In this document: in pieces, positions 1 through 8,304 of the stretch | Layout: each line of letters opens with the position of its first letter | Position numbering within the stretch: position 1 is the first letter of the stretch | Assembly: GCA_022447365.1 (NCBI GenBank) | Contig: JAKVBL010000004.1 | Location: forward strand, 84,774 to 148,773 | Direction: 5' to 3' | From: Oleiphilaceae bacterium | Lineage (GTDB): Bacteria; Pseudomonadota; Gammaproteobacteria; Pseudomonadales; Oleiphilaceae | DNA: 64,000 nt | The notes under the pieces: generated by a model | What the model was told of the DNA's origin: nothing | Seen by the model: the letters and a program-made list of their open reading frames with translations, nothing else | Databases searched by the model: none | Translations under genes and position numbers: made by a program

Positions 1-1
1 A

Positions 2-136
2 GATCAAGCTTATGAAATTGAGGTAAATGCTATTAGCGGCGAGATCATCGCCGTCGAGAAAGAGAGCCTTGATGAAATTCAATCCGAGCTTTCCGGTAAC
101 TTGTCGCACGAAGGTGTCGAAGGCGATACCGACTAA
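2..136 (+). CDS. PepSY-domain protein, C-terminal fragment (5' end outside window)
   Basis: An open frame enters from the left edge and stops with TAA at 134-136, giving 44 visible residues. The visible part contains the segment YEIEVNAISGEIIAVEKE. This matches the C-terminal strand pattern of PepSY domains, in which a YEVEV-type strand is followed by a D/S-G turn and an I-x-V-E strand. PepSY proteins are usually periplasmic or membrane proteins that inhibit proteases or sit beside two-component systems. The acidic tail after the domain is not informative. No start, signal peptide or upstream neighbour can be seen, so only the domain class is assigned. A single-PepSY-domain protein is the most likely full form. 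Confidence 0.6.
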   Translation, partial: DQAYEIEVNAISGEIIAVEKESLDEIQSELSGNLSHEGVEGDTD

Positions 137-592
137 TCGCGTAGCAATGCTCTTACTATTTGTTGTTACTCAGAACCAATAAGACAGGGTGAAAGATCTA
201 TTCTAGTTGTATGAGTAGCTCAATCCGGTGAGGACCAATAAGTGAAATACGCGAAAAGGGTGGCCCTGATCGATCTATGAGGCAAAGATCGGATTAAATG
301 ATAGGTAAAGTATAATCCGATGTACGCTTGCGAGCAGAAGCAGTCTTTTCGTTAGCCATCGAAACGGCGCTCTCTAACAGCCGCTAATGTCTAGAATCCA
401 CGAGTTTCCACGACGGAATACGTACACTTTTTTAAATACAAACTACTTATATTCGAGCAGCATGTTGATATCAGAAATCCTTATTTTATGACCCCATCGC
501 TAGCCAACCGCTCATCATGGGGAATTACTGCACTAAGTGAACAAAAATGAGATGGTCTGCGTAACTATAATTTACGAACTTGGCTAGCTTTA
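137..592. other. Intergenic region without recognised gene
   Basis: This 456-bp gap lies between the PepSY gene and the HAD gene. Both strands are interrupted by frequent stops. I saw no RNA gene, strong terminator or repeat array. The base composition becomes AT-rich towards the HAD start, as expected for a promoter region, but I could not choose convincing -35/-10 elements. Confidence 0.5.
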
Positions 593-1414
593 ATGGACTT
601 AGTATTTTTTGATTTAGATGGCACCTTACTGAATAAATCTTCGGAAATATCTGCATTCACTCTCGATACTCTTCAGATGCTTAAGGAAAAAGGTATTGCG
701 CACACCTTGGCGACGGGGAGAACAATGTCATCAGCCCAACAAATTATTCATGTCTATGACTTCGACCTGCCGCATATTTACTGCAATGGCGTAGCCCTCT
801 GGGATCCGAAACACCAATCTCTAACTTTGGATAATCTACTCAGTCAAAATGACATTGACACTATTGTTGATTTTTCACTTTCGAAAGGAGTAGCTCCATT
901 TATCAACACCATAGATAGTCTTCATCAACACACTATTTTTTATCCCACTCTTCAACGACAAATTGAAAAAGACCTCGTGGATAATTACTACGCGAAGAGC
1001 AATCTCAAACTCAGGCCGCTTTCTGAGTTTGAAACACATTGCCGAGTTACCAATATCAGCATGATCGGAGATACCGATCTGATACAGGTGCTTTGGCAGT
1101 ATTTTAATGAGTTTGACTCAATAGTTGCTTACTCTGGCACGGCTATAGAGGGCGATCATTATAGTTGGATGGATGTCCATCATCGATTAGCCAACAAAGG
1201 TAGTGCCGTGAAGTCCTTAAAAGAGCAACTAGGTGCCAGCAACGTCATATGTTTTGGTGACAGTTACAACGATGAGACAATGTTTAATTTAGCAGATGAG
1301 TGTTATGCACCCGAGAACGCCAAAACTGTCATTAAAAAGTTGGCCAACGAAGTTATAGGCCATCACCATCAAGATGGCGTAGCGCACTTTTTAAGAGAAC
1401 GTTTCTCACTCTGA
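593..1414 (+). CDS. Cof-type HAD-IIB family phosphatase
   Basis: This 273-residue protein is predicted to be a cytosolic Mg2+-dependent phosphatase of the Cof/HAD-IIB subfamily, which acts on sugar phosphates, pyridoxal phosphate or nucleotide phosphates. HAD motif I is at the extreme N terminus (FFDLDGTLL, nucleophile D7 and acid/base D9). Motif II is the T in LATGRT. Motif III is the K in NKGSAVKSL. Motif IV is G222-D223-S-Y-N226-D227, followed by the typical ENA and DGVA stretches. The length is normal for the family and the cap domain lies between motifs II and III. The gene stands alone with long flanking gaps. The substrate cannot be told from sequence. Confidence 0.85.
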   Translation: MDLVFFDLDGTLLNKSSEISAFTLDTLQMLKEKGIAHTLATGRTMSSAQQIIHVYDFDLPHIYCNGVALWDPKHQSLTLDNLLSQNDIDTIVDFSLSKGVAPFINTIDSLHQHTIFYPTLQRQIEKDLVDNYYAKSNLKLRPLSEFETHCRVTNISMIGDTDLIQVLWQYFNEFDSIVAYSGTAIEGDHYSWMDVHHRLANKGSAVKSLKEQLGASNVICFGDSYNDETMFNLADECYAPENAKTVIKKLANEVIGHHHQDGVAHFLRERFSL

Positions 1415-1827
1415 CTGTACTTCTATCATCGTGTTCACTTTATTCAATGCACGGCGAGCAAATCGAAATACTCTTGCACGCCTTTCAAAGCAAACAATGC
1501 AAGGTTAGCGTGTCAGCGCCCAAGAGCATCAACGTCGTGCGTGGTGAGCTTTTAGAGCCTGCAGAGTGCGCCGAATAAGGCTTAGGTTAAGTGCCCGCTA
1601 GCAAGCGGCCTTGTACTTAGCCTGCTCCCTAGGAGAAGCAGTCTTGCAAGCATACAAGCCTAAAGCCTCCTTTCCTCTTGAAGCACGCATTAAGAGGTTC
1701 GCGGACCTTTGAAAGAAAGTTCGCTACGAGACCTGTAGAAATAGACCTGTCACCTTTTTTCCTTGATTCTGAACTCGCTGAAAGTTTAGGAAAAAGTGCG
1801 GGAGAGCATTGCAAGTTGCATTATGTG
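1415..1827. other. Degenerate intergenic region
   Basis: No intact gene is seen here. An imperfect inverted repeat lies around 1583-1625 (ggttaagtgcccgct against the complement of aagcggccttgtacttagcc). The minus strand carries a short coding-like tail ending near 1448, possibly another gene remnant. Together with the exporter fragment just downstream, this suggests decayed sequence and not a regulatory region. Confidence 0.35.
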
Positions 1828-1923
1828 AGTCTGGTGGTGGAGATTACCATCACGATCGCCTTAATTTGTAACTTCCTCTTTTTGCCGGCCTTGTTGTTGA
1901 AAGTGGATAAAAATAAGTCTTAG
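1828..1923 (+). pseudogene. Remnant of an RND/MMPL-family exporter (last transmembrane helix)
   Basis: The last 31 codons of an open frame ending at 1923 encode a hydrophobic helix with the pattern ITITIALICNFLFLPALLLK. This is the hallmark of the final membrane segment of MMPL/patched-type RND exporters, which commonly reads GLLTALTIAIALIADFLLLPALL. Nothing upstream in this frame resembles the rest of such a roughly 800-residue protein. I therefore read it as a 3'-terminal gene remnant left by a deletion. The similarity is recognised by pattern only and rests on a short stretch. Confidence 0.45.
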
Positions 1924-1985
1924 GGATAACTCGCATTGAGTTTCCCTTCTGGTGGTTGCAGAAACGTTTTTGGCAGTCTCGTTAA

Positions 1986-3662
1986 CTAAAAATAAAGTAT
2001 GATACTGCCAGCAACTGTTAGTAAAACATTTGCAAAAGCATAGGCTCCAGTATAACCAAGCGAGGGCAAGCTGCTGTTTGCTGCCTTTGTAACGACGCTC
2101 AATGATGCACCACTGGTCATGGAACCGGTGATTCCCCCCAGTAAATAAACAGGGTGGATCTTTAATACAAAGCGTCCAAATGCGTAACCAGCAGCAATGG
2201 GGACGGTTGTTACCACGATGCCGGCTAAAATTAATGTTGGGCCTGCGGCTGCAAGCGTCTCGATAATGTCGGCGCCGGCTCGCAGTCCAACTCCCGCCAT
2301 AAATAGTAATAAACCGAACTCCATCAAAAACCATCTAGCTGCGTCAGGCATACGTCCAAAAGTAGGTTTCACACTCCTCAGATAACCAATTGCTAAACCG
2401 GATGCCAGTAGGCCTCCTGCGGAACCAAGTCCAATCGAGAGGTTACCAATGTTAACGGCAAACAAGCCAATCAATACGCCGATAGCGATCCCGAACGAAA
2501 AGGTCACCATATCTGTTTCCATCATTGCACGTTCAACGTGCCCAAGGTCCTTACCCAGCAGGTCAATGTATTCACCCAAACCAGTTACGGTAAGAATGTC
2601 GCCTTTTTTTAATTCAATATCGGGATCACATGGGATTTCTACGCGCGTGCGAGTAAGCTTTTTAAGCAGCACGCCGTATTGCTGGGGTAACTTGATATCT
2701 GATAGTTTTTTGCCTGTGATAGCAGGATTGATGACTACGATTTGAGCGGTATCGATTAAAGCATCAGTATTCTTTTCCGGAGTGATTTCTTGGCCCACAT
2801 CAGCAAGAATTTCTGTGAAATATTCCGCGGTGCCAAGAATTAGAATTTCGTCGTCTAGCTGTAACCTGATGTTGGGGTTGCTGGCCAAGACCTCACCGTT
2901 TCGGCGCACTCTAACAACGGATCGTTTGTCCCAGTATTTTTCAGCCAAATCCGCAACAGGGACTTTGGTAAGAGATTCATTTGTTAGTCGGTAAACTCGA
3001 GCAGAGATATTACCAATATTATAGTCATCACTACCTTGTCTGGCTTCCTCCATACGCTTTGCCTCGGCTGCGAGATTTATCCCGAGGAGTTGTGGAAGCA
3101 TTTTGATAATCGCAATGAGACCAGCCAAGCCAAAGATGTATGTAATTGCATAACCAGTAGCAACATTACCGATCATCTCATCGACTGTAATCCCCTCAGG
3201 TGGCAGGACTTGGCCTGACCTAAGCGCCTCTTGCGCGGCGGCAAGTGTAGGCGAACTGGTAAGACCACCAGAGAGTAAACCGGCTGATGTGCCAGGTGAC
3301 ATATCAAGTATATAAGACGCCGTAATCGCGATGCCAAAACCAGTCGTGGCGATCACAAGAGCCAGAAGAAAATACTTCAAACCATCTGTTCTGAGTACAT
3401 CAAAAAAACTTGGTCCCGCTTGATATCCCACTGAAAAAATGAATAAGGCAAAACCCACTGATTGGGCTCCGGGTGACATTTCAAAACCAAAATGCCCTAG
3501 GAAAAGCCCTGCAAATAGCACTCCTGCAACAGGCCCGAGAGAAAACGACCCTATTCTGATATCGCCAAGTAGATATCCAATCCCGATAATTAGGAATAGA
3601 GTCAGGACAGGTTGGTTTGAGAGCAAGTGGAGAAATTGCTCAAAGACCGTATAGGTTTCCAT
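1986..3662 (-). CDS. AspT/YidE/YbjL-type antiporter (aspartate:alanine exchanger family) with two RCK_C domains
   Basis: This 558-residue inner-membrane protein has the layout of the AAE transporter family. An N-terminal hydrophobic half with about five or six helices (residues about 1-190) includes the conserved stretch FALFIFSVGYQAGPSFF and the GGLTSSPTLAAA motif. Two cytosolic TrkA-C (RCK_C) domains follow (about 205-370). A C-terminal membrane half (about 385-558) carries the mirrored GGITGSMTSGASLS motif. Characterised AspT exchanges aspartate for alanine, and other relatives export succinate or other dicarboxylates. Two aspartoacylase-like enzymes lie just beyond it on the other strand, so aspartate or an N-acylated amino acid is a reasonable but unproven substrate. 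Start ATG at 3662. Confidence 0.85.
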   Translation of the reverse strand: METYTVFEQFLHLLSNQPVLTLFLIIGIGYLLGDIRIGSFSLGPVAGVLFAGLFLGHFGFEMSPGAQSVGFALFIFSVGYQAGPSFFDVLRTDGLKYFLLALVIATTGFGIAITASYILDMSPGTSAGLLSGGLTSSPTLAAAQEALRSGQVLPPEGITVDEMIGNVATGYAITYIFGLAGLIAIIKMLPQLLGINLAAEAKRMEEARQGSDDYNIGNISARVYRLTNESLTKVPVADLAEKYWDKRSVVRVRRNGEVLASNPNIRLQLDDEILILGTAEYFTEILADVGQEITPEKNTDALIDTAQIVVINPAITGKKLSDIKLPQQYGVLLKKLTRTRVEIPCDPDIELKKGDILTVTGLGEYIDLLGKDLGHVERAMMETDMVTFSFGIAIGVLIGLFAVNIGNLSIGLGSAGGLLASGLAIGYLRSVKPTFGRMPDAARWFLMEFGLLLFMAGVGLRAGADIIETLAAAGPTLILAGIVVTTVPIAAGYAFGRFVLKIHPVYLLGGITGSMTSGASLSVVTKAANSSLPSLGYTGAYAFANVLLTVAGSIILYF

Positions 3663-4320
3663 ATCGAAAGTCCTTTTGACCTTGTTTAGTTGGTAGGAGT
3701 TGGTTGTTGAGTTTTATATTATTGGCCATAACAGAAACAAAGCATAAATTTTTATAGTTTGAGTGATAGGGTGGTCCGAGTAAAAATATGGGACAAGCTA
3801 GGTATCTTGATACTTCGTGGTGCATTTAAAATGATTAGGGTATACCTAACTTTCGCCCGCTGCTTTCTTATTATGATTCATTAGGTTAATCATGCAGTAC
3901 TATGGCAACGCAAATTCGATGTCAGATCAAACTCAGTCATTCAATGTCTGGTATTTTTATCCACTTCGTATCAACTTTGGAAGCGCACATGAGCCCCAAT
4001 ATTTTGTTGTCGAGGTATCTCTGAACATCCCTAAGTTAACGTCAGAAAATTTGTAGTTGCGAACTAAACCTATCAACGACAGCTGCTTATTCCTAAAGTA
4101 AGCTTGTGTCTAGTAGCGGAAGCCGCCGTCATTCCATTCGAGACAGCTGCAGTCCTCTTGAACCAGCCATTTCGTCCGCTAATCGTTTGAGACGGCCATG
4201 CTTGAGGATCTTACTCGGCGCCCTATACAAAATTACGGGCATTATTTAATATTTGAACTGTCAAATTATAATGTTGTTTCTTCTCTCTTAATCTAATCAA
4301 GCTTCTTTAGCATTAAATAT
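3663..4320. other. Intergenic region between divergent aspT-like and aspartoacylase genes
   Basis: This 658-bp gap holds the promoters of two divergent genes. Apart from a possible 54-codon ORF at 3892-4056, I see no gene, RNA or repeat. The 80 bases before the aspartoacylase are very AT-rich. Confidence 0.4.
3892..4056 (+). CDS. Possible small ORF, 54 codons, unknown
   Basis: ATG at 3892 has a modest AGG element about 9 bases upstream. The frame encodes 54 residues with an aromatic-rich centre (WYFYPLRINFGSA) and stops at 4054-4056. An internal ATG at 3919 would give 45 residues. The amino-acid make-up looks more protein-like than most chance frames, but I recognise no family and there is no supporting neighbour. 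It could be a genuine small protein, a gene remnant or chance. Confidence 0.2.
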   Translation: MQYYGNANSMSDQTQSFNVWYFYPLRINFGSAHEPQYFVVEVSLNIPKLTSENL

Positions 4321-5202
4321 ATGATCCAAGTTTTGATCGTAGGCGGTACCCACGGCAATGAGCGTACTGGCGTTCAGTTAATTCGTCGTTTACAGGTAAG
4401 TCCGACAGAGTTAGAGCGCAATCATTTTGTAGCGAAAACCTTATTGGCCAACCAATTAGCGATGGCAAATAACCGGAGATACCTCGATCAGGATTTGAAT
4501 CGATGTTTTAGTGAAGAGTTGCTCAGTAATATACCGGAGAATCGAGAACAATCCCGAGCAAAAGAAATAAATGAACAATTTGGGCCCAAAGGCCCTAACA
4601 CTCAGACTGACTGGATTATTGACCTACATACCACTACAGCAAATATGGGGATTACGCTTATAGTTCAGCAGAACGATCCGCTTGCTTTGGATATGGCCCT
4701 TTATGTGCAAAAACAACTACCAGGCGCTGTAATATTTTATGAAGATAACGCCCCTACTACAAATTCTTTTCTTTGTTCGATAGCCAAGCATGGTTTTCTC
4801 ATTGAAGTTGGTCCTGTAGCGCAAGGCTTGCTTCGGTGGGATGCTTTTGAACACACACGCCAAGCATTGAGCCATGCCTTAGACTTTATCGATTTACAAT
4901 TAAGTGGACAACTGAGCCTACCCTCTATCCGAGAAGCCGACGTCTTCCAGTTTACTGAGAAACTGCATTTGCCGCGGGATGAAAGTGGTGAAATCATCGG
5001 CATGATACACCCGCAATTACAGGATCAGGATTATTGTCAATTATCCCCGGGCGAGCCAATTTTTATTTTGGACACCGGAGAAACAGTCTTGTTTGAGTAT
5101 CACGAACCGGTCTATGTCGCTTTTGTTAATGAAGCCGCCTATTATGACCAGGCTCATGGCCTGTCACTCATGCGCAAGAGACACCTAACGTGGACCGACT
5201 GA
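4321..5202 (+). CDS. Aspartoacylase (zinc-dependent N-acyl-aspartate amidohydrolase)
   Basis: This 293-residue cytosolic enzyme is predicted to hydrolyse N-acetyl-aspartate or a related N-acyl amino acid to the free amino acid and acetate. The zinc-carboxypeptidase-like core is visible: H11-G-N-E14 provides two zinc ligands, D101-L-H103 provides the third, N60-R61 in DLNR binds the substrate carboxylate, and E162 in LIEVGP is the catalytic base. The length fits bacterial and animal aspartoacylases, which also have the C-terminal beta-rich cap present here. An AspT-type exchanger is divergent upstream and a second family member follows downstream. This suggests release and exchange of aspartate, which is inference. 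Confidence 0.85.
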   Translation: MIQVLIVGGTHGNERTGVQLIRRLQVSPTELERNHFVAKTLLANQLAMANNRRYLDQDLNRCFSEELLSNIPENREQSRAKEINEQFGPKGPNTQTDWIIDLHTTTANMGITLIVQQNDPLALDMALYVQKQLPGAVIFYEDNAPTTNSFLCSIAKHGFLIEVGPVAQGLLRWDAFEHTRQALSHALDFIDLQLSGQLSLPSIREADVFQFTEKLHLPRDESGEIIGMIHPQLQDQDYCQLSPGEPIFILDTGETVLFEYHEPVYVAFVNEAAYYDQAHGLSLMRKRHLTWTD

Positions 5203-5536
5203 CATCCCGAACTTGTTTGTAACTCCGTGCTTTATCCCATGTCTGGTCAGGTCAGGGGCTGAAGGCTGAGAACTACTGTTCCTGAAGGCCGGAAGGACAT
5301 CGTTAAGGCTTTTTCAGTTTTTATTTCCTCTCCCAGGATTCAACTGACACTAAGATAGCGAGTTGCTAACGGCTGCTGTTGGAATGCGCTGGTAGAGCTA
5401 CAATATTGCATACGTCGACGTTTATGGTGAGTAAATGATATTCGCATTGGCCAGATCGACAACGGGGACCCGATATTATCCCTAGACCATTAATGTGCAG
5501 ATGATGAATAACACCTTACAACAGAACTAATTTTTT
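5203..5536. other. Intergenic region, nothing recognised
   Basis: The 334 bases between the two deacylase genes hold no coding frame of note on either strand. No clear terminator follows the first gene. The region before 5537 is AT-rich, and the second gene may have its own promoter. Confidence 0.4.
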
Positions 5537-6424
5537 ATGATTTCTATTTCAAGATTCGAGACGCTCAACCCTGGTCCACATTTGATTGTTTTAGGAGCTG
5601 TGCATGGCAATGAAACCTGCGGTACCACTGCTATTCGCAAGCTAATTGATGAACTCAACAATGGGCTCTCTTTAACCAAAGGCACATTGACGTGCGTCCC
5701 GATTTGTAATCCCAAAGCATACGAACAAGGTACCCGCTTCTATGAACGTAACCTCAACCGCGCGATGTACATAAAAGAGTCGCCTAAAGACTATGAAGAC
5801 TTCATCGATCCCGTGCTTTGCGGTCTTCTCGATCAAGCTGATGTATTGCTCGACATTCATTCTTATGCTTCCCAAGGTGGGCCCTTTGGATTCTTAGGCT
5901 CCACGAATACTCAGGAGATTGAATATTGCCGTTCGCTGGGTATCAATGACTTTGTTTATGGCTGGGCAGAGGCCTTCGGTAAGGTTGAAGAAGATCCAAG
6001 AGATAACATGGGCACCGTTGAATACGCTAGATCGGTAGGCTGTGTTGCGACAACCATCGAGTGTGGCAACCATCTTAACGACGATGCCGCGGATATTGCT
6101 TACTACACCATTATTAATGCACTCACACATCTGGGGATGATGGATCCTAGAGGCGTCGAGCAAGATAGAGTAAAGCCAACGGATCAACAACGATTCGTAC
6201 AGATGAAGTCAGTTTTTTATAAAGAAAAAGAAGGCGACACCACTCAGCCCTGGAAGCATTACGATACCGTGGAAAAAAATGATGTGTTGGCAACTTACGC
6301 CGATGGTGAGGAGCTTGTCGCCCCCGAACGAGGCGTCATCATATTACCAAAATTACACACCAGTGTGGGTGGTGAATGGTTTTACTTCGGCGTTGAAACA
6401 GCGAGTCCTGAACCACTATCTTGA
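5537..6424 (+). CDS. Succinylglutamate desuccinylase/aspartoacylase family deacylase
   Basis: This 295-residue zinc-dependent amidohydrolase belongs to the same superfamily as the preceding gene but is only distantly similar to it. Visible active-site elements are H23-G-N-E26 (zinc ligands), N72-L-N74-R75 (substrate carboxylate), D106-I-H108 (third zinc ligand) and E175 in TTIECGNH (general base). The family includes AstE (succinylglutamate), DoeB (N-acetyl-diaminobutyrate, ectoine breakdown) and aspartoacylases. No arginine succinyltransferase or ectoine-degradation gene is nearby, so the substrate stays open. The start ATG has no strong ribosome site. It could be co-regulated with the upstream aspartoacylase despite the gap. 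Confidence 0.8.
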   Translation: MISISRFETLNPGPHLIVLGAVHGNETCGTTAIRKLIDELNNGLSLTKGTLTCVPICNPKAYEQGTRFYERNLNRAMYIKESPKDYEDFIDPVLCGLLDQADVLLDIHSYASQGGPFGFLGSTNTQEIEYCRSLGINDFVYGWAEAFGKVEEDPRDNMGTVEYARSVGCVATTIECGNHLNDDAADIAYYTIINALTHLGMMDPRGVEQDRVKPTDQQRFVQMKSVFYKEKEGDTTQPWKHYDTVEKNDVLATYADGEELVAPERGVIILPKLHTSVGGEWFYFGVETASPEPLS

Positions 6425-6497
6425 TACCAAAATAAAACACTCTTTGTGTTACAGATGATGCCGATGGAAAGCTCTATCCTGATTCGGAGGAGGTGTA

Positions 6498-6620
6498 ATG
6501 TATTTCGGCTCATCAAACTCATTAGCCATTGTCGTCAGCTTTATAAATCTTCTTAACGTCTATAAAGATACAGTTCAACCCAGTTTTCAATATCCCATTT
6601 GGTCCGTTATTTTCAAATGA
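6498..6620 (+). CDS. Possible small ORF, 40 codons, with strong ribosome site
   Basis: ATG at 6498 is preceded by GGAGGAGG at 6486-6493, one of the strongest Shine-Dalgarno matches in the window, at workable spacing. The frame encodes 40 residues with a hydrophobic stretch (SLAIVVSFINLL) and ends at 6618-6620. No family is recognised. It sits in the otherwise empty 428-bp gap between the second deacylase and the rhomboid gene. A small membrane-associated peptide is possible, and chance is also possible. Confidence 0.25.
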   Translation: MYFGSSNSLAIVVSFINLLNVYKDTVQPSFQYPIWSVIFK

Positions 6621-6852
6621 CTAAAGGAAAATAAGAAGTCCAAAATGATACAGATTTAGTTCCACTTTACTCTTGAAGTGGGCATAAAGAACCTGTTTGC
6701 GCCAACGTCTCCTCATGTCTAAACCAAGACACTAACCCTCTCACCTAGACGCCACTATCCCCCCCTTATTTTTCAAAAATTCCAATAAAATTAGAAAGCT
6801 CATGAGCTCTTGCTAAGCTTTTATAAAGGGACATTTTTAACTAAGGATACGG

Positions 6853-8304
6853 ATGGTCATTCTACCTACAGAAAAACGTTTTGATTGGAGATACTCTCCG
6901 GTCATGCTCTTCACGATCGTTTTGCTAAACGTTGGCATTTTCTTTCTCTACCAGTCTGGCGACTCAGCCAAATTTGAATATGCCTATGAACAATACGCCA
7001 AGTTCAATCTGTTAGAAAAAGAATGGCAGGGGTATCAAAAGTATTTAGAGCAAAGTAATGAAACTGATTTGCTGGAAGCCTTTAAAGAAGAATATAACGA
7101 CGGTTATGACACCGACATCATATACAGCATCATTTCAGATAAAGACTTTTATCCATTTATTCAAAGCAATGGCAACTTCCTAGTATTTGACCCCTATGAT
7201 GTATCTGATAATTGGCAAAACTGGCTCCAACTAAGAGCTCAAGTCAACGAAGCCTTCAATTCACAAAGCTATCTGGCTTACGGGCTTATTCCATCAGAAC
7301 TCAGCTGGTTCAAAACGATTAGCTATCAATTTCTGCATGGCGATTTCATGCATTTACTTGGCAATATGTTCTTCCTCGTTTTTTGCGGATTCGCTGTTGA
7401 AGCAGCCATTGGTGGTTGGATGTTTTTGCTGCTCTATTTGCTTTCAGGAATTGCTGGAGGCCTGTTGTATGCGGTAATGGATCTCTCAAGCGACACCTCT
7501 CTAGTTGGAGCGTCAGGCTCAATATCTGGTGTCATGGCCATGTATCTGGGTGTATTCAGGTTGCGCAAAATTGAGTTCTTTTATTGGATTTTTGTATTTG
7601 CTGGATATTTTCGAGCACCAGCCTTGCTCATCCTTCCCTTGTATATCGGCAAAGAGATAAGCGACTACTTTCTCAACCCGCATTCGAATGTCGCCTTTAT
7701 GGCGCACGCGGGTGGCTTTGCTGGGGGTGGAGCATTGCTTGGTTTGATCTACTTCTTCCGACCTCAACTTGTGAATACAGAGTACGTGGAACAAAACCAA
7801 GAAATCGATCCAGAACGCGAAGCTAGAGCCAAGATTTACGAACAGATAGACCGCTTCTCATTTACGAGAGCTGTAGAAAGTATCAAACAGTACAACAAGG
7901 ATTACGGGGCAAGCTTTGAGCTCAACATGCTGGCTTTTAAGTTATCTCAAGAAACGGGATTGAAAGGTCATGCTCTATTTTTCGCGACCTTAATGGATAT
8001 AAAAATACGAGACGAGCGAGATCTAAGCCAGTTAGCCAATATCTGCGAGAACACACCAGACCTCATGAGCCAGCTGAATGAAGAGCAGCAATACAAGCTG
8101 GCATTAAAACTTTGTACTAACGAGCATATAAGCCTTGCTGAAGATATTTTCGAGAAGCTCAACACTCAACAAAATAGTCAACTCAACCTCGATGTTCTGG
8201 CCCGAAAGCTGTCGATTGTTTTTGGAAAGTGCAAGCAATCAGAAAAATCCCAGCACTATGCAAATATTGCTGAAACAACAATAGGCCTGGGAGGGAGTCA
8301 ATAA
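6853..8304 (+). CDS. Rhomboid-family intramembrane serine protease with C-terminal extension
   Basis: This 483-residue inner-membrane protease is predicted to cut substrates within or next to their membrane helices. A first helix (about 18-34) is followed by a long polar segment (about 35-150). The rhomboid core (about 150-300) has LHGDFMHLLGN (H162, H167, N171), the nucleophile S221 in GASGS and catalytic H285 in AHAGGFAGG. Residues after about 310 form a soluble, helical, TPR-like extension of some 170 residues. The stop codon overlaps the next ATG (TAATG at 8302-8306), so the two proteins are translationally coupled and probably act together. Start ATG at 6853 follows AAGGA. Relative to minimal rhomboids the protein is enlarged at both ends. 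Confidence 0.9.
   Translation: MVILPTEKRFDWRYSPVMLFTIVLLNVGIFFLYQSGDSAKFEYAYEQYAKFNLLEKEWQGYQKYLEQSNETDLLEAFKEEYNDGYDTDIIYSIISDKDFYPFIQSNGNFLVFDPYDVSDNWQNWLQLRAQVNEAFNSQSYLAYGLIPSELSWFKTISYQFLHGDFMHLLGNMFFLVFCGFAVEAAIGGWMFLLLYLLSGIAGGLLYAVMDLSSDTSLVGASGSISGVMAMYLGVFRLRKIEFFYWIFVFAGYFRAPALLILPLYIGKEISDYFLNPHSNVAFMAHAGGFAGGGALLGLIYFFRPQLVNTEYVEQNQEIDPEREARAKIYEQIDRFSFTRAVESIKQYNKDYGASFELNMLAFKLSQETGLKGHALFFATLMDIKIRDERDLSQLANICENTPDLMSQLNEEQQYKLALKLCTNEHISLAEDIFEKLNTQQNSQLNLDVLARKLSIVFGKCKQSEKSQHYANIAETTIGLGGSQ

Noticed and set aside
1861..2334. Long minus-strand frame of 157 codons
   Set aside because: It overlaps the aspT-like gene in another frame and has a composition (Arg/Cys/Trp-rich) typical of a shadow frame.
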